Origin: Parapristionchus giblindavisi
Lineage: Eukaryota > Nematoda > Chromadorea > Rhabditida > Diplogasteridae
Direction of reading: 5' to 3'
DNA length: 64,000 nucleotides
NCBI GenBank assembly: GCA_943737045.1
Contig: CALSFV010000083.1
Coordinates: 248,001 to 312,000, forward strand
This document shows positions 45,227 through 59,500 of the stretch, one piece after another; within the stretch, counting starts at the first letter, position 1; every line of letters begins with the position of its first letter. The notes under the pieces were generated by a model that did not search any database, was not told where the DNA came from, and saw only the letters and a list, made by a program, of their open reading frames with translations. The position numbers and the translations under genes were made by a program.

Positions 45227-48200
45227 GCTCGACATGACCTGAAGTGTGTCTCATTCAGAATTTTTCCTCTTTCACATAGTATATTACTCGATAAGTATCA
45301 TTGACAATTAGACTTGTAACGAATTATTTTGTACCAAAAACAGAGAGTATTGAAAGATAAATTTACATATTGGCCGTACTGACCACTTTGAAATAGTCTA
45401 TCTTATTCAGAATTTTTCGCTCTTTCATTTGGTATATGACACGATAGGTTTCATTTTCATTTTGATATTTGTCAAGTTATCTTGATCATATCAGAGTAAA
45501 AGCTACTTTTGTACTTCGGTGATTATAGCAGCAGTAAAATATTACAGCTCGACATGACCTGAAGTGTGTCTCATTCAGAATTTTTTTCTCTTTCACATAG
45601 TATATTACTCGATAAGTATCATTGACAACTAGACTTGTAACGAATTATTTTGTACCAAAAACAGAGAGTATTGAAAGATAAATTTACATATTGGCCGTAC
45701 TGACCACTTTGAAATAGTTTATCTTATTCAGAATTTTTCGCTCTTTCATTTGGTATATGACACGATAGGTTTCATTTTCATTTTCATATTTCTCAAGTTA
45801 TCTTGATTATATCAGAGTAAAAGCTACTTTTGTACTTCGGTCATTATAGCAGCAATAAAATATTACAGATCGACATGACCTGAAGTGTGTCTCATTCAGA
45901 ATTTTTTCCTCTTTCACAAAGTATATTACTCGATAAGTATCATTGACAATTAGACTTGTAACGAATTATTTTGTACCAAAAACAGAGAGTATTGAAAGAT
46001 AAATTTACATATTGGCCGTACTGACCACTTTGAAATAGTTTATCTTATTCAGAATTTTTCGCTCTTTCATTTGTTATATGACACGGTAGGTTTCATTTTC
46101 ATTTTGATATTTCTCAAGTTATCTTGATCATATCAAAGTAAAAGCTACTTTTGTACTTCGGTCATTATAGCAGCAGTAAAATATTACAGCTCGACATGAC
46201 CTGAAGTGTGTCTCATTCAGAATTTTTTTCTCTTTCACAGAGTATATTACTCGATAAGTATCATTGACAATTAGACTTGTAACGAATTATTTTGTACCAA
46301 AAACAGAGAGTATTGAAAGATAAATTTACATATTGGCCGTACTGACCACTTTGAAATAGTCTATCTTATTCAGAATTTTTCGCTCTTTCATTTGGTATAT
46401 GACACGATAGGTTTCATTTTCATTTTGATATTTGTCAAGTTATTTTGATCATATCAGAGTAAAAGCTACTTTTGTACTTCGGTGATTATAGCAGCAGTAA
46501 AATATTACAGCTCGACATGACCTGAAGTGTGTCTCATTCAGAATTTTTTTCTCTTTCACATAGTATATTACTCGATAAGTATCATTGACAATTAGACTTG
46601 TAACGAATTATTTTTGTACCAAAATCAGAGAGTATTGAAAGATAAATTTACATATTGGCCGTACTGACCACTTTGAAATAGTTTATCTTATTCAGAATTT
46701 TTCGCTCTTTCATTTGGTATATGACACGGTAGGTTTCATTTTCATTTTGATATTTCTCAAGTTATCTTGATCATATCAAAGTAAAAGCTACTTTTGTACT
46801 TCGGTCATTATAGCAGCAGTAAAATATTACAGCTCGACATGACCTGAAGTGTGTCTCATTCAGAATTTTTCCTCTTTCACATAGTATATTACTCGATAAG
46901 TATCATTGACAATTAGACTTGTAACGAATTATTTTGTACCAAAAACAGAGAGTATTGAAAGATAAATTTACATATTGGCCGTACTGACCACTTTGAAATA
47001 GTCTATCTTATTCAGAATTTTTCGCTCTTTCATTTGGTATATGACACGATAGGTTTCATTTTCATTTTGATATTTGTCAAGTTATCTTGATCATATCAGA
47101 GTAAAAGCTACTTTTGTACTTCGGTGATTATAGCAGCAGTAAAATATTACAGCTCGACATGACCTGAAGTGTGTCTCATTCAGAATTTTTTTCTCTTTCA
47201 CATAGTATATTACTCGATAAGTATCATTGACAATTAGACTTGTAACGAATTATTTTGTACCAAAAACAGAGAGTATTGAAAGATAAATTTACATATTGGC
47301 CGTACTGACCACTTTGAAATAGTTTATCTTATTCAGAATTTTTCGCTCTTTCATTTGGTATATGACACGATAGGTTTCATTTTCATTTTCATATTTCTCA
47401 AGTTATCTTGATTATATCAGAGTAAAAGCTACTTTTGTACTTCGGTCATTATAGCAGCAATAAAATATTACAGATCGACATGACCTGAAGTGTGTCTCAT
47501 TCAGAATTTTTTCCTCTTTCACAAAGTATATTACTCGATAAGTATCATTGACAATTAGACTTGTAACGAATTATTTTGTACCAAAAACAGAGAGTATTGA
47601 AAGATAAATTTACATATTGGCCGTACTGAGAACTTTGAAATAGTTTATCTTATTCAGAATTTTTCGCTCTTTCATTTGTTATATGACACGGTAGGTTTCA
47701 TTTTCATTTTGATATTTCTCAAGTTATCTTGATCATATCAAAGTAAAAGCTACTTTTGTACTTCGGTCATTATAGCAGCAGTAAAATATTACAGCTCGAC
47801 ATGACCTGAAGTGTGTCTCATTCAGAATTTTTTTCTCTTTCACAGAGTATATTACTCGATAAGTATCATTGACAATTAGACTTGTAACGAATTATTTTGT
47901 ACCAAAAACAGAGAGTATTGAAAGATAAATTTACATATTGGCCGTACTGACCACTTTGAAATAGTCTATCTTATTCAGAATTTTTCGCTCTTTCATTTGG
48001 TATATGACACGATAGGTTTCATTTTCATTTTGATATTTGTCAAGTTATTTTGATCATATCAGAGTAAAAGCTACTTTTGTACTTCGGTGATTATAGCAGC
48101 AGTAAAATATTACAGCTCGACATGACCTGAAGTGTGTCTCATTCAGAATTTTTTTCTCTTTCACATAGTATATTACTCGATAAGTATCATTGACAATTAG

Positions 48201-48435
48201 ACTTGTAACGAATTATTTTTGTACCAAAATCAGAGAGTATTGAAAGATAAATTTACATATTGGCCGTACTGACCACTTTGAAATAGTCTATCTTATTCAG
48301 AATTTTTCGCTCTTTCATTTGGTATATGACACGATAGGTTTCATTTTCATTTTCATATTTCTCAAGTTATCTTGATCATATCAGAGTAAAAGCTACTTTT
48401 GTACTTCGGTCAGTATAGCAGCAGTAAAATATTAC
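45227..48435 (+). repeat. Five-monomer higher-order repeat, two copies
   Basis: Monomers starting at 45227, 45547, 45869, 46190 and 46510 carry the same marker order as those at 46831, 47152, 47473, 47794 and 48114, a period of 1604 bp. Markers include the TTTGTTATATG variant and the CACAGAGTATATT variant, each found once per unit. Confidence 0.75.
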
Positions 48436-51400
48436 AACTCGACATGACCTGAAGTGTGTCTCATTCAGAATTTTTTCCTCTTTCACACAGTATATTACTC
48501 GATAAGTATCATTGACAATTAGACTTGTAACGAATTATTTTGTACCAAAAACAGAGAGTATTGAAAGATAAATTTACATATTGGCCGTACTGACCACTTT
48601 GAAATAGTTTATCTTATTCAGAATTTTTCGCTCTTTCATTTGGTATATGACACGATAGGTTTCATTTTCATTTTCATATTTCTCAAGTTATCTTGATCAT
48701 ATCAGAGTAAAAGCTACTTTTGTACTTCGGTCATTATAGCAGCAGTAAAATATTACAGCTCGACATGACCTGAAGTGTGTCTCATTCAGAATTTTTTCCT
48801 CTTTCACATAGTATATTACTCGATAAGTATCATTGACAATTAGACTTGTAACGAATTATTTTGTACCAAAAACAGAGAGTATTGAAAGATAAATTTACAT
48901 ATTGGCCGTACTGACCACTTTGAAATAGTCTATCTTATTCAGAATTTTTCGCTCTTTCATTTGGTATATGACACGATAGGTTTCATTTTCATTTTGATAT
49001 TTGTCAAGTTATCTTGATCATATCAGAGTAAAAGCTACTTTTGTACTTCGGTGATTATAGCAGCAGTAAAATATTACAGCTCGACATGACCTGAAGTGTG
49101 TCTCATTCAGAATTTTTTTCTCTTTCACATAGTATATTACTCGATAAGTATCATTGACAATTAGACTTGTAACGAATTATTTTGTACCAAAAACAGAGAG
49201 TATTGAAAGATAAATTTACATATTGGCCGTACTGACCACTTTGAAATAGTTTATCTTATTCAGAATTTTTCGCTCTTTCATTTGGTATATGACACGATAG
49301 GTTTCATTTTCATTTTCATATTTCTCAAGTTATCTTGATTATATCAGAGTAAAAGCTACTTTTGTACTTCGGTCATTATAGCAGCAATAAAATATTACAG
49401 CTCGACATGACCTGAAGTGTGTCTCATTCAGAATTTTTTCCTCTTTCACAAAGTATATTACTCGATAAGTATCATTGACAATTAGACTTGTAACGAATTA
49501 TTTTGTACCAAAAACAGAGAGTATTGAAAGATAAATTTACATATTGGCCGTACTGACCACTTTGAAATAGTTTATCTTATTCAGAATTTTTCGCTCTTTC
49601 ATTTGGTATATGACACGATAGGTTTCATTTTCATTTTGATATTTCTCAAGTTATCTTTTATCATATCAGAGTAAAAGCTACTTTTGTACTTCGGTGATTA
49701 TAGCAGCAGTAAAATATTACAGCTCGACATGACCTGAAGTGTGTCTCATTCAGAATTTTTTCCTCTTTCACAAAGTGTATTACTCGATAAGTATCATTGA
49801 CAATTAGACTTGTAACGAATTATTTTTGTACCAAAATCAGAGAGTATTGAAAGATAAATTTACATATTGGCCGTACTGACCACTTTGAAATAGTCTATCT
49901 TATTCAGAATTTTTCGCTCTTTCATTTGGTATATGACACGATAGGTTTCATTTTCATTTTCATATTTCTCAAGTTATCTTGATCATATCAGAGTAAAAGC
50001 TACTTTTGTACTTCGGTCATTATAGCAGCAGTAAAATATTACAACTCGACATGACCTGAAGTGTGTCTCATTCAGAATTTTTTCCTCTTTCACACAGTAT
50101 ATTACTCGATAAGTATCATTGACAATTAGACTTGTAACGAATTATTTTGTACCAAAAACAGAGAGTATTGAAAGATAAATTTACATATTGGCCGTACTGA
50201 CCACTTTGAAATAGTTTATCTTATTCAGAATTTTTCGCTCTTTCATTTGGTATATGACACGGTAGGTTTCATTTTCATTTTGATATTTCTCAAGTTATCT
50301 TGATCATATCAAAGTAAAAGCTACTTTTGTACTTCGGTCATTATAGCAGCAGTAAAATATTACAGCTCGACATGACCTGAAGTGTGTCTCATTCAGAATT
50401 TTTCCTCTTTCACATAGTATATTACTCGATAAGTATCATTGACAATTAGACTTGTAACGAATTATTTTGTACCAAAAACAGAGAGTATTGAAAGATAAAT
50501 TTACACATTGGCCGTACTGACCACTTTGAAATAGTCTATCTTATTCAGAATTTTTCGCTCTTTCATTTGGTATATGACACGATAGGTTTCATTTTCATTT
50601 TGATATTTGTCAAGTTATCTTGATCATATCAGAGTAAAAGCTACTTTTGTACTTCGGTGATTATAGCAGCAGTAAAATATTACAGCTCGACATGACCTGA
50701 AGTGTGTCTCATTCAGAATTTTTTTCTCTTTCACATAGTATATTACTCGATAAGTATCATTGACAATTAGACTTGTAACGAATTATTTTGTACCAAAAAT
50801 AGAGAGTATTGAAAGATAAATTTACACATTGGCCGTACTGACCACTTTGAAATAGTTTATCTTATTCAGAATTTTTCGCTCTTTCATTTGGTATATGACA
50901 CGATAGGTTTCATTTTCATTTTCATATTTCTCAAGTTATCTTGATTATATCAGAGTAAAAGCTACTTTTGTACTTCGGTCATTATAGCAGCAATAAAATA
51001 TTACAGATCGACATGACCTGAAGTGTGTCTCATTCAGAATTTTTTCCTCTTTCACAAAGTATATTACTCGATAAGTATCATTGACAATTAGACTTGTAAC
51101 GAATTATTTTGTACCAAAAACAGAGAGTATTGAAAGATAAATTTACATATTGGCCGTACTGACCACTTTGAAATAGTTTATCTTATTCAGAATTTTTCGC
51201 TCTTTCATTTGGTATATGACACGATAGGTTTCAATTTCATTTTCATATTTCTCAAGTTATCTTGATCATATCAGAGTAAAAGCTACTTTTGTACTTCGGT
51301 CATTATAGCAGCAGTAAAATATTACAGCTCGACATGACCTGAATTGTGTCTCATTCAGAATTTTTTCCTCTTTCACATAGTATAATACTCGATAAGTATC

Positions 51401-51647
51401 ATTGACAATTAGATTTGTAACGAATTATTTTGTACCAAAAACAGAGAGTATTGAAAGATAAATTTACATATTGGCCGTACTGACCACTTTGAAATAGTTT
51501 ATCTTATTCAGAATTTTTCGCTCTTTCATTTGGTATATGACACGATAGGTTTCATTTTCATTTTGATATTTCTCAAGTTATCTTTTATCATATCAGAGTA
51601 AAAGCTACTTTTGTACTTCGGTGATTATATCAGCAGTAAAATATTAC

Positions 51648-53574
51648 AGCTCGACATGACCTGAAGTGTGTCTCATTCAGAATTTTTTCCTCTTTCACAC
51701 AGTATATTACTCGATAAGTATCATTGACAATTAGACTTGTAACGAATTATTTTGTACCAAAAACAGAGAGTATTGAAAGATAAATTTACATATTGGCCGT
51801 ACTGACCACTTTGAAATAGTTTATCTTATTCAGAATTTTTCGCTCTTTCATTTGGTATATGACACGGTAGGTTTCATTTTCATTTTGATATTTCTCAAGT
51901 TATCTTGATCATATCAAAGTAAAAGCTACTTTTGTACTTCGGTCATTATAGCAGCAGTAAAATATTACAGCTCGACATGACCTGAAGTGTGTCTCATTCA
52001 GAATTTTTCCTCTTTCACATAGTATATTTCTCGATAAGTATCATTGACAATTAGACTTGTAACGAATTATTTTGTACCAAAAACAGAGAGTATTGAAAGA
52101 TAAATTTACACATTGGCCGTACTGACCACTTTGAAATAGTCTATCTTATTCAGAATTTTTCGCTCTTTCATTTGGTATATGACACGATAGGTTTCATTTT
52201 CATTTTGATATTTGTCAAGTTATCTTGATCATATCAGAGTAAAAGCTACTTTTGTACTTCGGTGATTATAGCAGCAGTAAAATATTACAGCTCGACATGA
52301 CCTGAAGTGTGTCTCATTCAGAATTTTTTTCTCTTTCACATAGTATATTACTCGATAAGTATCATTGACAATTAGACTTGTAACGAATTATTTTGTACCA
52401 AAAATAGAGAGTATTGAAAGATAAATTTACACATTGGCCGTACTGACCACTTTGAAATAGTTTATCTTATTCAGAATTTTTCGCTCTTTCATTTGGTATA
52501 TGACACGATAGGTTTCATTTTCATTTTGATATTTCTCAAGTTATCTTTTATCATATCAGAGTAAAAGCTACTTTTGTACTTCGGTGATTATATCAGCAGT
52601 AAAATATTACAGCTCGACATGACCTGAAGTGTGTCTCATTCAGAATTTTTTCCTCTTTCACACAGTATATTACTCGATAAGTATCATTGACAATTAGACT
52701 TGTAACGAATTATTTTGTACCAAAAACAGAGAGTATTGAAAGATAAATTTACATATTGGCCGTACTGACCACTTTGAAATAGTTTATCTTATTCAGAATT
52801 TTTCGCTCTTTCATTTGGTATATGACACGGTAGGTTTCATTTTCATTTTGATATTTCTCAAGTTATCTTGATCATATCAAAGTAAAAGCTACTTTTGTAC
52901 TTCGGTCATTATAGCAGCAGTAAAATATTACAGCTCGACATGACCTGAAGTGTGTCTCATTCAGAATTTTTCCTCTTTCACATAGTATATTACTCGATAA
53001 GTATCATTGACAATTAGACTTGTAACGAATTATTTTGTACCAAAAACAGAGAGTATTGAAAGATAAATTTACACATTGGCCGTACTGACCACTTTGAAAT
53101 AGTCTATCTTATTCAGAATTTTTCGCTCTTTCATTTGGTATATGACACGATAGGTTTCATTTTCATTTTGATATTTGTCAAGTTATCTTGATCATATCAG
53201 AGTAAAAGCTACTTTTGTACTTCGGTGATTATAGCAGCAGTAAAATATTACAGCTCGACATGACCTGAAGTGTGTCTCATTCAGAATTTTTTTCTCTTTC
53301 ACATAGTATATTACTCGATAAGTATCATTGACAATTAGACTTGTAACGAATTATTTTGTACCAAAAATAGAGAGTATTGAAAGATAAATTTACACATTGG
53401 CCGTACTGACCACTTTGAAATAGTTTATCTTATTCAGAATTTTTCGCTCTTTCATTTGGTATATGACACGATAGGTTTCATTTTCATTTTCATATTTCTC
53501 AAGTTATCTTGATTATATCAGAGTAAAAGCTACTTTTGTACTTCGGTCATTATAGCAGCAATAAAATATTACAG
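51648..53574 (+). repeat. Three-monomer higher-order repeat
   Basis: The marker order CACAGTATATT plus GACACGGTAGG, then a T5 monomer with TTTACACATTGG, then a T7 monomer with AAAAATAGAGAG, occurs from 51648 and again from 52612 (period 964 bp). The third monomer of the two units differs in its second half. Confidence 0.7.
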
Positions 53575-56500
53575 ATCGACATGACCTGAAGTGTGTCTCA
53601 TTCAGAATTTTTTCCTCTTTCACAAAGTATATTACTCGATAAGTATCATTGACAATTAGACTTGTAACGAATTATTTTGTACCAAAAACAGAGAGTATTG
53701 AAAGATAAATTTACATATTGGCCGTACTGACCACTTTGAAATAGTTTATCTTATTCAGAATTTTTCGCTCTTTCATTTGGTATATGACACGATAGGTTTC
53801 AATTTCATTTTCATATTTCTCAAGTTATCTTGATCATATCAGAGTAAAAGCTACTTTTGTACTTCGGTCATTATAGCAGCAGTAAAATATTACAGCTCGA
53901 CATGACCTGAATTGTGTCTCATTCAGAATTTTTTCCTCTTTCACATAGTATAATACTCGATAAGTATCATTGACAATTAGATTTGTAACGAATTATTTTG
54001 TACCAAAAACAGAGAGTATTGAAAGATAAATTTACATATTGGCCGTACTGACCACTTTGAAATAGTTTATCTTATTCAGAATTTTTCGCTCTTTCATTTG
54101 GTATATGACACGATAGGTTTCATTTTCATTTTGATATTTCTCAAGTTATCTTTTATCATATCAGAGTAAAAGCTACTTTTGTACTTCGGTGATTATATCA
54201 GCAGTAAAATATTACAGCTCGACATGACCTGAAGTGTGTCTCATTCAGAATTTTTTCCTCTTTCACATAGTTTATTACTCGATAAGTATCATTGACAATT
54301 AGACTTGTAACGAATTATTTTGTACCAAAAACAGAGAGTATTGAAAGGTAAATTTACATATTGGCCGTACTGACCACTTTGAAATAGTTTATCTTATTCA
54401 GAATTTTTCGCTCTTTCATTTGGTATATGACACGATAGGTTTCATTTTCATTTTCATATTTCTCAAGTTATCTTGATTATATCAGAGTAAAAGCTACTTT
54501 TGTACTTCGGTCATTATAGCAGCAATAAAATATTACAGATCGACATGACCTGAAGTGTGTCTCATTCAGAATTTTTTCCTCTTTCACAAAGTATATTACT
54601 CGATAAGTATCATTGACAATTAGACTTGTAACGAATTATTTTGTACCAAAAACAGAGAGTATTGAAAGATAAATTTACATATTGGCCGTACTGACCACTT
54701 TGAAATAGTTTATCTTATTCAGAATTTTTCGCTCTTTCATTTGGTATATGACACGATAGGTTTCAATTTCATTTTCATATTTCTCAAGTTATCTTGATCA
54801 TATCAGAGTAAAAGCTACTTTTGTACTTCGGTCATTATAGCAGCAGTAAAATATTACAGCTCGACATGACCTGAATTGTGTCTCATTCAGAATTTTTTCC
54901 TCTTTCACATAGTATAATACTCGATAAGTATCATTGACAATTAGATTTGTAACGAATTATTTTGTACCAAAAACAGAGAGTATTGAAAGATAAATTTACA
55001 TATTGGCCGTACTGACCACTTTGAAATAGTTTATCTTATTCAGAATTTTTCGCTCTTTCATTTGGTATATGACACGATAGGTTTCATTTTCATTTTGATA
55101 TTTCTCAAGTTATCTTGATCATATCAAAGTAAAAGCTACTTTTGTACTTCGGTCATTATAGCAGCAGTAAAATATTACAGCTCGACATGACCTGAAGTGT
55201 GTCTCATTCAGAATTTTTCCTCTTTCACATAGTATATTACTCGATAAGTATCATTGACAATTAGACTTGTAACGAATTATTTTGTACCAAAAACAGAGAG
55301 TATTGAAAGATAAATTTACATATTGGCCGTACTGACCACTTTGAAATAGTCTATCTTATTCAGAATTTTTCGCTCTTTCATTTGGTATATGACACGATAG
55401 GTTTCATTTTCATTTTGATATTTGTCAAGTTATCTTGATCATATCAGAGTAAAAGCTACTTTTGTACTTCGGTGATTATAGCAGCAGTAAAATATTACAG
55501 CTCGACATGACCTGAAGTGTGTCTCATTCAGAATTTTTTTCCTCTTTCACAAAGTGTATTACTCGATAAGTATCATTGACAATTAGACTTGTAACGAATT
55601 ATTTTTGTACCAAAATCAGAGAGTATTGAAAGATAAATTTACATATTGGCCGTACTGACCACTTTGAAATAGTCTATCTTATTCAGAATTTTTCGCTCTT
55701 TCATTTGGTATATGACACGATAGGTTTCATTTTCATTTTCATATTTCTCAAGTTATCTTGATCATATCAGAGTAAAAGCTACTTTTGTACTTCGGTCATT
55801 ATAGCAGCAGTAAAATATTACAACTCGACATGACCTGAAGTGTGTCTCATTCAGAATTTTTTCCTCTTTCACACAGTATATTACTCGATAAGTATCATTG
55901 ACAATTAGACTTGTAACGAATTATTTTGTACCAAAAACAGAGAGTATTGAAAGATAAATTTACATATTGGCCGTACTGACCACTTTGAAATAGTTTATCT
56001 TATTCAGAATTTTTCGCTCTTTCATTTGGTATATGACACGGTAGGTTTCATTTTCATTTTGATATTTCTCAAGTTATCTTGATCATATCAAAGTAAAAGC
56101 TACTTTTGTACTTCGGTCATTATAGCAGCAGTAAAATATTACAGCTCGACATGACCTGAAGTGTGTCTCATTCAGAATTTTTCCTCTTTCACATAGTATA
56201 TTACTCGATAAGTATCATTGACAATTAGACTTGTAACGAATTATTTTGTACCAAAACAGAGAGTATTGAAAGATAAATTTACATATTGGCCGTACTGACC
56301 ACTTTGAAATAGTCTATCTTATTCAGAATTTTTCGCTCTTTCATTTGGTATATGACACGATAGGTTTCATTTTCATTTTGATATTTGTCAAGTTATCTTG
56401 ATCATATCAGAGTAAAAGCTACTTTTGTACTTCGGTGATTATAGCAGCAGTAAAATATTACAGCTCGACATGACCTGAAGTGTGTCTCATTCAGAATTTT

Positions 56501-59500
56501 TTTCTCTTTCACATAGTATATTACTCGATAAGTATCATTGACAATTAGACTTGTAACGAATTATTTTGTACCAAAAACAGAGAGTATTGAAAGATAAATT
56601 TACATATTGGCCGTACTGACCACTTTGAAATAGTTTATCTTATTCAGAATTTTTCGCTCTTTCATTTGGTATATGACACGATAGGTTTCATTTTCATTTT
56701 CATATTTCTCAAGTTATCTTGATTATATCAGAGTAAAAGCTACTTTTGTACTTCGGTCATTATAGCAGCAATAAAATATTACAGATCGACATGACCTGAA
56801 GTGTGTCTCATTCAGAATTTTTTCCTCTTTCACAAAGTATATTACTCGATAAGTATCATTGACAATTAGACTTGTAACGAATTATTTTGTACCAAAAACA
56901 GAGAGTATTGAAAGATAAATTTACATATTGGCCGTACTGACCACTTTGAAATAGTTTATCTTATTCAGAATTTTTCGCTCTTTCATTTGGTATATGACAC
57001 GATAGGTTTCAATTTCATTTTCATATTTCTCAAGTTATCTTGATCATATCAGAGTAAAAGCTACTTTTGTACTTCGGTCATTATAGCAGCAGTAAAATAT
57101 TACAGCTCGACATGACCTGAATTGTGTCTCATTCAGAATTTTTTCCTCTTTCACATAGTATAATACTCGATAAGTATCATTGACAATTAGATTTGTAACG
57201 AATTATTTTGTACCAAAAACAGAGAGTATTGAAAGATAAATTTACATATTGGCCGTACTGACCACTTTGAAATAGTTTATCTTATTCAGAATTTTTCGCT
57301 CTTTCATTTGGTATATGACACGATAGGTTTCATTTTCATTTTGATATTTCTCAAGTTATCTTTTATCATATCAGAGTAAAAGCTACTTTTGTACTTCGGT
57401 GATTATATCAGCAGTAAAATATTACAGCTCGACATGACCTGAAGTGTGTCTCATTCAGAATTTTTTCCTCTTTCACATAGTTTATTACTCGATAAGTATC
57501 ATTGACAATTAGACTTGTAACGAATTATTTTGTACCAAAAACAGAGAGTATTGAAAGGTAAATTTACATATTGGCCGTACTGACCACTTTGAAATAGTTT
57601 ATCTTATTCAGAATTTTTCGCTCTTTCATTTGGTATATGACACGATAGGTTTCATTTTCATTTTGATATTTCTCAAGTTATCTTTTATCATATCAGAGTA
57701 AAAGCTACTTTTGTACTTCGGTGATTATAGCAGCAGTAAAATATTACAGCTCGACATGACCTGAAGTGTGTCTCATTCAGAATTTTTTCCTCTTTCACAT
57801 AGTATATCTCTCGATAAGTATCATTGACAATTAGACTTGTAACGATTTATTTTGTACCAAAAACAGAGAGTATTGAAAGATAAATTTACATATTGGCCGT
57901 ACTGACCACTTTGAAATAGTCTATCTTATTCAGAATTTTTCGCTCTTTCATTTGGTATATGACACGATAGGTGTCATTTTCATTTTCATATTTCTCAAGT
58001 TATCTTGATCATATCAGAGTAAAAGCTACTTTTGTACTTCGGTCATTATAGCAGCAATAAAATATTACAGCTCGACATGACCTGAAGTGTGTCTCATTCA
58101 GAATTTTTTCCTCTTTCACATAGTATATTACTCGATAAGTATCATTGACAATTAGACTTGTAACGAATTATTTTTGTACCAAAAACAGAGAGTATTGAAA
58201 GATAAATTTACATATTGGCCGTACTGACCACTTTGAAATAGTTTATCTTATTCAGAATTTTTCGCTCTTTCATTTGGTATATGACACGATAGGTTTCATT
58301 TTCATTTTCATATTTCTCAAGTTATCTTTTATCATATCAGAGTAAAAGCTACTTTTGTACTTCGGTGATTATATCAGCAGTAAAATATTACAGCTCGACA
58401 TGACCTGAAGTGTGTCTCATTCAGAATTTTTTCCTCTTTCACATAGTATATTACTCGATAAGTATCATTGACAATTAGACTTGTAACGAATTAATTTTTT
58501 ACCAAAAACAGAGAGTATTGAAAGATAAATTTACATATTGGCCGTACTGACCACTTTGAAATAGTCTATCTTATTCAGAATTTTTCGCTCTTTCATTTGG
58601 TATATGACACGGTAGGTTTCATTTTCATTTTCATATTTCTCAAGTTATCTTGATCATATCAAAGTAAAAGCTACTTTTGTACTTCGGTCATTATAGCAGC
58701 AGTAAAATATTACAGCTCGACATGACCTGAAGTGTGTCTCATTCAGAATTTTTTCCTCTTTCACATAGTATATCTCTCGATAAGTATCATTGACAATTAG
58801 ACTTGTAACGATTTATTTTGTACCAAAAACAGAGAGCATTGAAAGATAAATTTACATATTGGCCGTACTGACCACTTTGAAATAGTTTATCTTATTCAGA
58901 ATTTTTCGCTCTTTCATTTGGTATATGACACGATAGGTTTCATTTTCATTTTGATATTTCTCAAGTTATCTTTTATCATATCAAAGTAAAAGCTACTTTT
59001 GTACTTCGGTGATTATAGCAGCAGTAAAATATTACAGCTCGACATGACCTGAAGTGTGTCTCATTCAGAATTTTTTTCTCTTTCACATAGTATATTACTC
59101 GATAAGTATCATTGACAATTAGACTTGTAACGAATTATTTTGTACCAAAAACAGAGAGTATTGAAAGATAAATTTACATATTGGCCGTACTGACCACTTT
59201 GAAATAGTTTATCTTATTCAGAATTTTTCGCTCTTTCATTTGGTATATGACACGATAGGTTTCATTTTCATTTTCATATTTCTCAAGTTATCTTGATTAT
59301 ATCAGAGTAAAAGCTACTTTTGTACTTCGGTCATTATAGCAGCAATAAAATATTACAGATCGACATGACCTGAAGTGTGTCTCATTCAGAATTTTTTCCT
59401 CTTTCACAAAGTATATTACTCGATAAGTATCATTGACAATTAGACTTGTAACGAATTATTTTGTACCAAAAACAGAGAGTATTGAAAGATAAATTTACAT